The translations under genes and the position numbers were made by a program. The notes under the pieces are model-generated. The model did no database searches, had not been told where the DNA came from, and worked only from the letters and a program-made list of their open reading frames with translations. A DNA stretch of 64,000 nucleotides from Selaginella moellendorffii (lineage: Eukaryota; Streptophyta; Lycopodiopsida; Selaginellales; Selaginellaceae): contig NW_003314354.1 of NCBI RefSeq assembly GCF_000143415.4, positions 224,575-288,574 of the forward strand, in the 5' to 3' direction. Position 1 is the stretch's first letter; the number at the start of each line of letters is the position of its first letter. This document shows, piece by piece, positions 13,813 through 23,604 of the stretch.

Positions 13813-15474
13813 ATGGCGGAGGCGAGGAGGGTGACGAGCCGGGATTCCTGTAGAGCAAGTTCTGTTCCAAAGTTTGGAGGATGGAAGTTCCCGCAGCGCG
13901 CCATAGATCCTTGGTCCAAGCCTGGGATCGAAATGCAACTGGAGAGTGTGGATGGGATTGGATTGCTTTCTCCGCGATTTGTTCCGTATCGCCCAGTTGG
14001 TATACTTAAGCCGAGGTTGATATCGACTTCTTTTGTTTTCGTCTTTGTTTTCCAGGTGTCCCGGATTTAGTACGAGATAGATCGCTGCTGCCAAAGTGTT
14101 ATAGATTCTACAAAGGAGGCTACCAGGAAACGAAGAAACCGACGTTGTTTGACGTTGTTGAGGACGAAGGGAATCATGTGGTTCTCCCGCTGAGAATCAA
14201 AGGATGCCAATGGAATGGGGAACGATGGTGTGCTACCAGCTTTTCCGCTAGTGAAGCCCGCGGCTCAAATGGTTCCAACATTCTCCAGAGCGAGCTTTCC
14301 AAGTCCGAGCAGCGGCTGAAGCGAAGCCGGTGATTGTTTTCGATTTTTGTGCTGCCGTTTTGAAGTGTTTTCCAACAGGAACCACACAGAGTGGGAGATT
14401 ATTTCTTGCGTGAGACTTGGACTCCTCCCAAGCACGAGAAGACGAAAAAGAAAACGCCAGTTCCCCCTTTGGCTGTGAGTCTGATTCCAATGTTTAACGA
14501 GTCTGAAGAAGAAGCAAAGAACTCTGCCTTGATCAACGAGTACCGGATGGAAGCCAGGCGCGTGGCATATGAAAAGTACGTGTTTTCAACTTCACTGAAC
14601 TTTGTGGTTGATGTTTCCCTGTTTGGAATGCATCTAGATCCAAAGGTGAAGACGCTCAACCCAAGCCAGGTGTGGAGCCGACCGTCACGGGCATGCCACC
14701 CAAAGCTCTTGAGGACTACAGCCTCCAGCAGCTGGGCTCCATACTTGGGAAAGAGATGAAGTTCTCAGCTTTGCAACACAAATTCAACAAGCAGCTGTAC
14801 GAGTTTTGCGACTCGTCCGACACATTACGTCCATTTACATTCCGCCGGAAGTACGCTGCTCTCAAGGTAAAGTTTTTCTCGCAGATTCTTTTCTTTCTCA
14901 GCTGGTATCTCCTTCTCCGGACAGGCTCTCCATGACAAAGAGGCTGCAAAGGACATCAATCCGGCCGCCAGCATGGACCAAGCCGAAGTGTTCCTCAAAG
15001 GAATGGATCAGCATCCGTGGTACAAGGAGCTTGCAAAGCTCATATTTTCGGGTGATAAATGTGGCTCCAGGGGAGAGTGGCTCATCCTTAACATCCTCCG
15101 CCTGGCCGTGGAGGTACGCTTGCAAAGTTCTAGATAGATGCGCAACGCTATTCATCCGTTCTTGGTTCCAGGGAGGAGGCAGATTCTCCAGAAAGGACTT
15201 CGTCCCATTGCTCTACTTCCTGGACAACGAGGGAGTGAATCTCAGCGAGCCAGGCACAGTGAAAGCTCTCGGATTGATCAGGATGGCACTCAAAGTTCCC
15301 AACGAAGCTTTGGAAGAATTCGTGGAGTCTTGCGATGTCGTCCCGGAGTGGCTTCTCAGCCTCTATCATCCCAGGTATGGAAGGCTCATCTCGTTTCGCA
15401 GGCCTACGCCGCTCCAGCTCAAAGCCTCGCGCTACTTCAGTCGCTTTAGAAGCATGCAGTTCTCCTTCGTGTAA
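13813..15474 (+). CDS. gene X copy A, unrecognised multi-exon protein (best preserved copy)
   Basis: The ATG at 13813 opens MAEARRVTSRDSC followed by VPKFGGWKFP. Further blocks, with short GT-AG introns, are VPDLVRDRSLLPKCYRFY, VGDYFLRETW, PMFNESEEEAKNSALINEYR, GMPPKALEDYSLQQLGSILG, FRRKYAAL, MDQAEVFLKGMDQHPWYKEL, GSRGEWLILNILRLAVE, RKDFVPLLYFLDNEGVNLSE and EALEEFVESCDVVPEWL. The last frame ends at TAA near 15474. One junction (about 14333 to 14381) does not keep frame with the obvious splice sites, so even this copy may carry a one-base lesion. VPKFGGW loosely recalls the RIN4/NOI motif, but that alone is weak. Copies B and C have stops at the position of the first exon. Function unknown. 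Confidence 0.55.
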
Positions 15475-15919
15475 ACCAGTTGCCGACGTGGCACATTTCA
15501 AATTAGAACCACCCGCGTCAGCAAAGCCCTAGCCACGTGGTGCCCAAATGACGTGGACAAGATGTGGCGCCATGCATGCGTTACGGACTGCCGCGTCAGG
15601 AATAGGGTTTATGCAGCTGGGAAGGGAAACATCGATCAGATCCGGCAGCGCTAGCGTCGATCTCGTCGAATCCATGGCAAATTCTAGCGGCGGCAGCCGT
15701 GGCGCCTGCATTTCTGGAATGTAAGTGGATTTTGGGGGGATTTGTTGCTCCTTCTTTCTTTACCAGCACCATAGTCTTCTCTTAGACGAATAATCTCTGT
15801 CACACACACACGAACAGATCTGCGCAGATGATTGCGTCGCACTAGATGTTGTTGATCCCCTGATCGTCGTCGTTTCCACTCGAGTCCCATGAGATGATCC
15901 TCCTCCCTGGTGTGCCGCT
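15475..15919 (+). promoter_or_regulatory. upstream region and possible first exon or intron of the KH gene
   Basis: An ATG at 15675 opens a short frame (MANSSGGSRGACISG) that runs into a good donor, gaatgtaagtgg, at about 15720. It could be a first coding exon or a uORF-bearing leader with an intron of about 190 bp before the KH gene body. The sequence alone does not decide. A matching tail of the gene X block (cgacgtggcacat) lies at about 15483-15496. Confidence 0.4.
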
Positions 15920-17456
15920 GTGATAATCTCAAGAGCGAGTGCCCTCTCCTCCAAGCATCGGATGGCCCCAAACCCATCAGCATTGCTACTGGCTCCCGTC
16001 CCAAACTCCTCCTCTTCTAGGAAGCGCCACGCAGAGGACGGTGGTAGTGGAATTTCCATTGGAGCCGGCCCTGCGACCAAACGGGCTGTCAAAACGCCTG
16101 ATGTTTTGTTTCGCCTCCTTGTCCCTGCAGGGAAGATCGGCAAGGTGATCGGCAAGAAAGGATCGCAGATAAAGAAGCTGAGAGACGAGACTGGCGCTCA
16201 CATCAAAATCGCGGATCCCATGAACGTATGTAAAGTTCTCTCTTTTCGTTACTTCCTTGGGTTGTTTAAGATCTTGGCTAACGTGTTTGATGCATTTGAT
16301 TCCAGACTACCGAGGATCGAGCGGTACTGATATCTTCCAAAAACGAGGGTGTCTCGGACAGAAGTTGTGCCGAGCTTGCTCTCCTTGAAGTCGTCACGAT
16401 CTTACTAAAGGTGACATTTTTTTGATCGCGAATATGTCACTCGTCGCTCTGAACATTTCTCATTTTCTAGGACGGAGATGGTGCGACGCCTTCTGCGGCA
16501 ATTGGTCCTCAGCACCAAGGCTCTCCCAATTTGACCAGGCTGCTCATCGCCGGCTCCCAAGCCGGGAGCTTGATCGGCAAAGCCGGGGCCAACATAAAAA
16601 ACATTCGAGGCTCATCCTCGGCCAGCGTCCGAGTTTTGCCTTCGGACCAGCTCCCGCTTTGCTCGGCAGCTTGTGAGACAGATCGGCTAGTCCAGGTATC
16701 TCTTATTTCTCTTTCCTTTTTGTTCCTCGTCTCAGCTTAGAAGCGCTTCCAGATCTCGGGCGAAGTGGCCGCGGTACAAATGGCCATCGAGCTCGTAGCT
16801 GCCAACTTAAGGTAGTATTTTTTGGGGGTGGGGTGGTGTTGCTTTGCGGCAGACGATAATTTTACTGCTGCGCTCGCAGAGATAATCCACCAAAGGAAAC
16901 TGTGCCTACAAATCCAGAAGCCAAGACGGCATACTTTCTAGGAATCGATGGAAACACCGGACAGCAAGTACTACTCCCGCATTCTTCCGTGGCTGCTGTC
17001 TACGGGCATTCTCCTTCCTCCATGGCTCTCTACGGCCTCCAACCGCATCCTCTCGCAGGTCCAGCATACGCTGGCGGGGTTTTGGCCCAAGCTCCGCCGC
17101 TCTACGCAAATCCTGCCGCTCGACTACCACCGATGCTACCAAAAGTCTCGGCGGAGATGAGCGTTCCCAGCTCGGTCATGGGAGGCCTCATTGGAAAAGG
17201 CGGCTTTCATATCTCCCACATGAGGAGTGTTTCCGGTGCTACCATCAAGGTACGTTTTTTTTCGTTTTTAGCTCCGCTCGATCGATCGGGAAGATCTAAG
17301 TTTTTGTTTCTCGGTTTTGTGAAGGTCAATGGAAGCAAAGAAAGCTCCGTGGAAAGAACCATATTGTTTGAAGGGACTCAAGAGCAAGTAAATGCCGCGC
17401 AAAGTTTGGTTCATGCGTTTCTTAACGGGCAATCGGCCCTTCCTTCGTCGACGTGA
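15920..17456 (+). CDS. triple-KH-domain RNA-binding protein
   Basis: Seven or so exons. KH1 contains RLLVPAGKIGKVIGKKGSQI (16110-16170), KH2 RLLIAGSQAGSLIGKAGANI (16530-16600) and KH3 MSVPSSVMGGLIGKGGFHI (17155-17215). All three have an intact G-x-x-G loop (GKKG, GKAG, GKGG), so RNA binding is expected. A P/A/Y/G-rich linker precedes KH3. This is the poly(C)-binding-protein-like layout found in plant PEPPER/FLK/RCF3-type regulators of mRNA processing. I cannot say which subgroup. Starts at 15920 or, in the same frame, 15962 are possible, and an upstream exon may exist. After the stop the DNA passes directly into the NRPD2 promoter copy. Confidence 0.82.
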
Positions 17457-18394
17457 CGATGGATTAGATTAAGGTAAAACAAACTAGGCAATAAAACAAA
17501 TTAGATTTAAAGGGAGGGGTTTTATGTTCTAGTTCTAGCTAGCTTTCTAGCCTGCAAAGGTTTTAGCAAGAAATCAAGCGATCGAGCGAGCCATCATGGC
17601 AGAGGATGTGCTTGCGGGCATCTCATCTACTCCTTTGACGATTTCTGGGAGGCGCTGCCGTCGCTCCTCCAGAGATTTCGGTGGAGAAACTGCGTCCATC
17701 AAGCTCCTGAATGCGTCGCTCCGGCCGCCCGTGGTGAAATATCCCTGCAGAGCTATTCGGCAAGATTGTTCGCGGGCATCCATGTCAGGGTAAGAAAGAG
17801 GGCTTTGATGATATACATTTCGTTGCCTGTGAAGCTAGAGAGGAAAGAGGAGTGTGTTTCATTCTTCTTTTGCTTGACTGAGGTTTCTTTCTTTTCTTCT
17901 CAGCTCTCTAACGAGAAGGTCGACGAGTCCTTCCGAAATGACGGAGTTTTTGTCGGAGAGATTCCGTGTATGATCGGCTCCAAGCTCTCAAACGCCCATG
18001 CCGATGGAAAAATCGATTGTCCTCTTGATCCTGGAGCCTATGTCATCGTCGAGGGAGCTGAGAAGGTTTGGGCTTTCCACCTCTTGGTTTGCTGGAATGA
18101 CTTTCTACAACTTTCCAGGTTGTGATGCCTCAAGACTTGAACTTTGGGCGAGATGCTCCAATCTCTCGGAAGGGCTGCTGGAAGAGCTACGTTGTTTATC
18201 CCAACGAAGGCTTGTCTTTCCGGAACACTTTCACGAGAGTTCTTCTCAAGGAGGACAAAGGAATCATCAACCTGGAGTTGTCTATCATGGGAGCCGATCC
18301 AGTCTGGATCGTCGTAACGCTTCGTGCTCTGGGATTGGCGACGAACAAGAGTGTCCTGGACGTGCAGAGAGCAGAGAGTAGAGAGCTCATTTGA
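17451..18394 (+). pseudogene. truncated inverted copy of the NRPD2-like gene 5' part
   Basis: The DNA matches the reverse complement of about 11320-10315, covering the 5' flank, first exon, two introns and part of the third exon. The first exon has a deletion and reads MAEDVLAGISSTPL instead of MAEDVLAAFLRGRS. It also ends in a different frame. Later exons are nearly identical (LSNEKVDESFRND, CWKSYVVYPNEGLSF, GLATNKSVLDV). Similarity ends abruptly after VLDV. It encodes at most the N-terminal 200 or so residues of a 1,100-residue protein. Because the promoter region is included it may be transcribed. Confidence 0.88.
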
Positions 18395-18399
18395 AGCCT

Positions 18400-19365
18400 C
18401 AAATAAGAACGTGTACCTCGTTATTGTAGTAAAAAGCATTAACTCATCAATCTTTTAAAAGGATTTTCTCAAAGGAGATTATTTGTCAAAAAGTCAATAT
18501 CTTTTCCGTTTTTTCAACTTTAGAAGAATTTGCCTTTCGATGTTTTCTTTCACTTGTTCATTCAAAACACATTTCCAGAATTCAATAGAAATTTCCAACA
18601 GTGAAGCTCCAATCAACAAGTCAACCTCCCCTTCAAGATACTTCAAGTGAAATTCCTTGTTATCCCTCATATCCTCCAGAATCGTCAGACGGTCCTCCAA
18701 CTTCTGTGGGTTGACTTTAGACACCTCTACAAGGTGCAGAGGAGGTTCCACCTGAAGCACCTGTGCAGAAGGGTTGCTAAGCTGCTTTGCCTCCTCCGTC
18801 CGTATTCATCGAACAAGTTGGTCACCTGTTCGTCCTCAATCCCATTGAGGCCTCGCTCAACTTCCCAGCCAAAGTTTCGGTTCAAGAGGCACCTATAAAA
18901 ATGGGCCACGCCATTTTGTTCCGCCCAGCTGTTGCAGTCCCTGAACGCAGTTCCTGTCTGAGCTCGCATTGACTCAAAACAGCCAGGTCATTGGCTGTCT
19001 TGAGGGTGGAGATTAGAAATCCAACCTCCGCAACAGTCAACAGCGCCTCTAGCCAGTCTTCAGTGATGTCACCAGTCGTCTTCCTGCAGGAAGAAAAATG
19101 TCCGCTCTTGATTTTCCGTGACTTCCTCTGGTCCTTCTTCATGCCCTGCTTTTCCCTCGCCCACCAAAAACTCGTATGTGATGCAATCCATGCTGGACTC
19201 TGAAGCTCCACAGGCTGTCCCAATGGCTCCCATGATGATGTTTTCCTCCTTGTGAGACTCCACAATGAATCGCTGAACAGCTACTTTCAACCTGTGAGAC
19301 AGACAGTCAATGCTCGTCTGTAGCAGATCAAACAACACAAAGGTATTGTGTTGTTGATCAGATAT
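18400..19365 (-). CDS. unrecognised coding-like segment or relic
   Basis: Consecutive minus-strand frames from 19338 downward look coding. They include HKEENIIMGAIGTACGASES, a frame with RNFGWEVERGLNGIEDEQV and a charged helical frame, LEDRLTILEDMRDNKEFHL, ending near 18494. Frames change between blocks without clear splice sites, so it may be a pseudogene. I recognise no family. It fills the space between the NRPD2 relic and gene X copy B and is absent from the arms of the duplications. Confidence 0.3.
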
Positions 19366-19387
19366 GCTTATAATTTCGAATTGTGTC

Positions 19388-19690
19388 TTCGCTTTGCTTC
19401 CTGGACAACGAGGGAGTGAATCTCAGCGAGCCCGGCACAGTGAAAGCTCTTGGATTGATCAGGATGGCACTCAAAGTTCCCGACGAAGCTCTGGAAGAAT
19501 TCGTAGAGTCTTGCGATATCGTCCCGGAGTGGTTTCTCAGCCTCTATCATCCCAGGTAAGGTTCATCTCGTTTTGCAGGCCAACCAGCTCAAAGCCTCGC
19601 GCTACTTCAGTCGCTTTCGAAGCATGCAGTTCTCCTTGTGTGAACAAATTACCGACGTGGCACATTGCATCCTCCAATTAGAACCGCCCA
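19388..19690 (+). pseudogene. gene X copy B, last exon in inverted orientation
   Basis: The plus strand reads CFLDNEGVNLSEPGTVKALG and EALEEFVESCDIVPEWFLSL, matching the last exon of copy A (15200-15480) including the non-coding tail. The rest of copy B lies just to the right on the minus strand. The last exon has therefore been flipped relative to its own gene. Confidence 0.82.
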
Positions 19691-19739
19691 GCCCTCATTC
19701 CTTTTATTAGAGCGAGACACGTAAGCGTGTGCCCTGTAT

Positions 19740-20932
19740 ATAGAGTATCATCCTTTTGGTACCTCCACGGCCAGACGGAGGATGTTAAGGATGAGCCACT
19801 CTCCCCTGGAGCCACACTTATCACCCGAAAAGATGAGCTTTGCAAGCTCCTTGTACCACGGATGCTGATCCATTCCTTTGAGGAACACTTCGGCTTGGTC
19901 CATGCTGGCGGCCGGATTGATATCCTTTGCAGCCTCTTTGTCATGGAGAGCCTGTCCAGAGAAGGAGATACCAGCTGAGAAAGAAAAGAATCTGTGAGGA
20001 AAATTTTACCTTGAGAGCAGCGTACTTCCGGCGGAATGTAAATGGACGTAATGTGTCGGACGAGTCGCAAAACTCGTACAGCTGCTTGTTGAATTTGTGT
20101 TGCAAAGCTGAGAACTTCATCTCTTTCCCAAGTATGGAGCCCAGCTGCTGGAGGCTGTAGTCCTCAAGAGCTTTGGGTGGCATGCCCGTGACGGTCGGCT
20201 CCACACCTGGCTTGGGTTGGGCGTCTTCACCTTTGGATCTAGATGCATTCCAAACAGGGAAACATCAACCACAAAGTTCAGTGAAGTTGAAAACACGTAC
20301 TTTTCACATACCACGCGCCTGGCTTCTATCCGGTACTCGTTGATCAAGGCAGAGTTCTTTGCTTCTTCTTCAGACTCGTTAAACATTGGAATCAGACTCA
20401 CAGCCAAAGGGGGAACTGGCGTTTTCTTTTTCGTCTTCTCGTGCTTGGGAGGAGTTAGCGGAAAAGCTGGTAGCACACCATCGTTCCCCATTCCATTGGC
20501 ATCCTTTGATTCTCAGCGGGAGAACCACATGATTCCCTTCGTCCTCAACAACGTCAAACAACGTCGGTTTCTTCGTTTCCTGGTAGCCTCCTTTGTAGAC
20601 TCTATAACACTTTGGCAGCAGCGATCTATCTCGTACTAAATCCGGGACACCTGGAAAACAAAGACGAAAACGAAAGAAGTCGATATCAACCTCGGCTTAA
20701 GTATACCAACTGGGCGATACGGAACAAATCGCGGAGAAAGCAATCCAATCCCATCCACACTCTCCAGTTGCATTTCGATCCCAGGCTTGGACCAAGGATC
20801 TATGGTGTGCTGTGGCAACTTCCATCATCCAAACTTTGGAACAGACCTTGCTCTACAGGAATCCCGGCTCGTCACCCTCCTCGCCTCCGCCATGGCAAAC
20901 CACTTCGGCCGAAGTGCCGCCTCAGCCCTTCT
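19740..20932 (-). pseudogene. gene X copy B, main part (broken)
   Basis: The reverse complement matches copy A from the first exon to the MDQAEVFLKGMDQ region. A stop follows the VPKFG stretch of the first exon. About 160 bp corresponding to 14248-14408 are deleted, so an internal intron and exon ends are lost and LPAFPL is joined directly to TPPKHEK. Other introns are kept, which rules out retrocopying. The copy ends near 20932, immediately before a telomere-like hairpin. It cannot make the full protein. Confidence 0.85.
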
Positions 20933-20975
20933 GTGGTTTAGGGTACGTGGTTTACGTGGTACCCTAAACCACGTA
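20933..20975. repeat. 14-bp perfect inverted repeat with telomere-like units
   Basis: The arm gtggtttagggtac (20933-20946) is followed by a 12-base spacer and the exact complement gtaccctaaaccac. The arms contain one TTTAGGG and one CCCTAAA unit, the plant telomere repeat. The hairpin begins exactly where similarity of gene X copy B ends. A third, partial repeat of the arm (ccacgtaccac...ggttta) follows. Confidence 0.75.
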
Positions 20976-21029
20976 CCACATATGGTTTAGTGTGTTGTGT
21001 CGCAACGCAGTCTCCACTAAAGACCCACC

Positions 21030-22340
21030 AGGAAACCACCGTTCAGAGCCTGAACACGACATTGCTTCTATAGCTGGAATGGAGAGAAGTATAAAAGCCT
21101 ACCTCTTCTTCGGCCGATACAGCTCCTCGGGTACACAGCTCACCGCCTAGAAACGATCAGGGAGAAAGTTATAGCCAGCGAGAAGCGAACGGAATGTAAC
21201 TTACACGTCAAGCTGTGATCGTAGTAGACCGGGAGGTCGTAGCGGCCGAGCCAGAGACGCGCGTGAGCGCTGGCATTGACAATCGTGTAGTAGTGCGGGA
21301 GTGTTGAGTGTGGCGGCCGGTGCAGCAGCAGCGAGCGTAGGAGCTGGTTGGACCGGATCCCGCGCAGCAGCAGCCTGGCCTCGCTCACACGTAATGGAGA
21401 AGTGGTAACTTCGTCGCATGGGTACGCTGGTGGCACTTCGGGCAAGGCGTTCCTGTGTGAGTACTCCTCCTCCACTATGTCTCCTAGCCGTCTGTAAGTG
21501 GCAACAGCAGCCCAGTTCCATCCCAGGTTCGTCACTGGCAAATAGAAAAAGTAGTCACTCTCCGTCAGCTTGGAGAGAACATCATCCAGTCCAACGGCTA
21601 GACTCGCTCCTGATCCCTTCCCTGTTACTAAGTAACAACAAAATGCGTTAGCACTGCACTCGGGTCAAAACTTACGTACGGCCACCATGCAGCTCCTGCC
21701 ATCCTGGAATGGGTTAGCACAGCACTCGGCTCAAAACTTACGTACCGCCACCATGCCCCTCCTTCCTGCCATTCTGGAATGCGTAAGCACAGGCACTCTG
21801 GGTCAAAATTTACGTACCGCCACCACGCCGCGAGCTGCATCCTTTCTGCCGCTCTGGAAAAACACGAATCATCCATAGAGGAAAGAAATCAAAGGAAGAA
21901 AAACCATGATACCAAAGTAGAGGGGCTCCAGGGAGGGCCGCACAGGCTCGAGGGGGGCGGTCCTCCATGACAAGTTGGCCCGGTCGATGAGGAGCAGCGG
22001 CATCCATGCGCACGCGCACGCCTTTGCTGCCACAAAAGCGCTCCCAAAACATCTGCAGCGGCTTCCCAACCTCGTCATCTCCATCGCAAGCACGAAAGTC
22101 GTGGCCCAGCAGCTCCCCAGCAAACTCCACCACAAGATCACACGCAACCTGAGAAGTCGGCGGAAGGGATTTTCGGAGCCCTTCACGCTCCTCAGGGGGC
22201 AGGCTTCCCAGGTAGAGGATTGACACGAAGGAGAAGAGGGTGTGGTCGTTAGCAGGCGGATAGAAGAGGTAGCCCAGGATGTGCGCATGCGCGCTTGGCT
22301 TCGAGGAAGCCAGTGGGAGCGATCCTCCAGACACTATATG
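21030..22340 (-). CDS. unrecognised gene, possibly with in-frame tandem repeats
   Basis: A 174-codon minus frame (22334-21810) contains GYLFYPPANDHTLFSFVSI and FAGELLGHDFRACDGDDE. A second frame (21541-21140) contains LGWNWAAVATYRRLGDIV and LRVSEARLLLRGIRSNQLL. A short exon, VSCVPEELYRPKK, flanked by good splice sites, follows near 21110-21150. The two main parts are joined by a region of three tandem repeats (21642-21848), each with a strong donor (gtacgtaagt on the minus strand). No domain is recognised. It looks like an expressed gene but exon choice is uncertain. Confidence 0.45.
21642..21848 (-). repeat. three tandem repeats of about 68-71 bp
   Basis: Units begin near 21642, 21710 and 21778. 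They share the pattern ..aatgcgttagcac.gcactc.g.tcaaaacttacgtac.gccaccatgc.. with about 10-15 percent differences. On the minus strand they encode a repeated peptide (AWWRYVSFEPSAVLTHSRM and variants) with no internal stop. Each also carries the same consensus splice donor. Confidence 0.85.
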
Positions 22341-22349
22341 GTAATGTCA

Positions 22350-23095
22350 TTTACTTTCTCATTCATTCGATCAAAATGCATTCCTGGTTTAGGCCTGTGA
22401 AGCTACTAAGCTCTTCAAGTTCCTACTAAGCGCGTCAAGTTCCTACTAGGAATCGTTCCCTGGCAGAATTTTGCCACTAGTTTTGCTGCGGGACCAAACA
22501 AATATATCCTTTTGCTGAGCTTTTCCTCTCGAAGATGAGAGAAGAAGGACCCTCGGTTGGCTCGGTTCTATCTTCGAAAGATTGAATGACACAAGATGGG
22601 CTGGACATTTCGAATGATGTTTTCGCGGGAAAATGCTGACGTGGTCTTAGCTTGAAGTCCTTACAAACAAGCTTGGCTATCGTTTGTCCCCATTCCACGC
22701 CAGGAGCATATCCGCGTCGAATCCATTCTGCTCGCCACTGGAGATAGATCGCTGCGCTGCGTTTGCTCCGACTATAAATGTTGTGAGACGCCTCTTGAGT
22801 TGCGCCTTCGTCTTCTCCACCATTCTTCGTCCTTCCCCGTAACGCCTCTAGTCTCTTTCTCGGGCTTTTCTCCGCACAACTCGCGAGATGTGACTTCGAG
22901 AGCTTGGGTGTGTTGAGCTTCCTCCTGTGCCTGTGCCCACCAGTCCTCCACAGCTTGAAGATAACTCCCCACACGCCACCTCTGCCAGAGGAATCGCTTA
23001 CGAGCATTGCCTCCATACCTGAGGTAGCCGCTTTAAAGGCTCGCGATCTGTCGTCCACCACCGCTTGTCGAGGCGTAAGCTCCAAGTCTCCGCTT
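22350..23095 (-). other. region without a confident gene
   Basis: A minus-strand frame of 202 codons (22477-23085) is open but basic, low in hydrophobics and without any motif I know. Two near-repeats of caagttcctacta occur at about 22419 and 22438. The DNA is the upstream flank of the truncated WD40 gene on the plus strand, so the long frame may be its antisense. I call no product. Confidence 0.3.
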
Positions 23096-23102
23096 CCCGG
23101 CC

Positions 23103-23600
23103 GTGCTTTTGCCTAGCAGCGATAGCGATAGCAACAACAATGCCTTCTCCGGTAGAAGCAGCAGCAGCTTGTCCGACTCCTCCTCTTGCTCGGACAACGA
23201 ATCTCTCTGCTCCTACCGTCGCCTCAGGAGCGCCATGCGCCCTTCCTCTTCCTCCACCTCCAGCTCCTGCGCGAGGGATCGCTCCAGCAGCAATCGCGAG
23301 CTCGCGGCTAGGAGGAGCGGCGTCATTTCTCTCGGCCTCGTTCACCACGGCGGACTCATCTGCGGTGGCAGGGAAGTGTGGAGACAGTCGGATCCTTGTC
23401 ACGTTGAGGAGCAAGCTTCGCGCCGCTGCTTGTGGCTGGAGACAAGCTCTTTGAACAGCACTCGGGACAAGAAGATCCGAGTGTGGCGGCTATCCAAATC
23501 CAACCACATGCAGCACACTCTCGTCGTCGCAACGCTTCTGACTCTCAAGGACCTGGTAGCAGAATTTGACAGAGTCAACGTCGTGGTCGAGGTGAGAACA
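23103..23600 (+). pseudogene. truncated WD40-repeat gene (Jingubang-like)
   Basis: A serine-rich N-terminal region (SSSSLSDSSSCSDNESL) is followed by GVISLGLVHHGGLICGGREVW, a GDKLF piece in a neighbouring frame, and then RDKKIRVWRLSKSNHMQHTL and LLTLKDLVAEF. The last two are typical of plant Jingubang-type WD40 proteins. A frameshift near 23460 separates GDKLF from the KKIRVWRL block. Only about one and a half WD repeats remain of the usual seven. The gene stops near 23600 where gene X copy C begins on the other strand. Confidence 0.6.
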
Positions 23601-23604
23601 AACA

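Noticed and set aside
23103-23414. Long overlapping frames on both strands (for example 22998-23414 minus, rich in Ala/Gly/Arg)
   Set aside because: They are antisense or shifted readings of the Ser-rich head of the WD40 gene. GC-rich repeats keep several frames open by chance.
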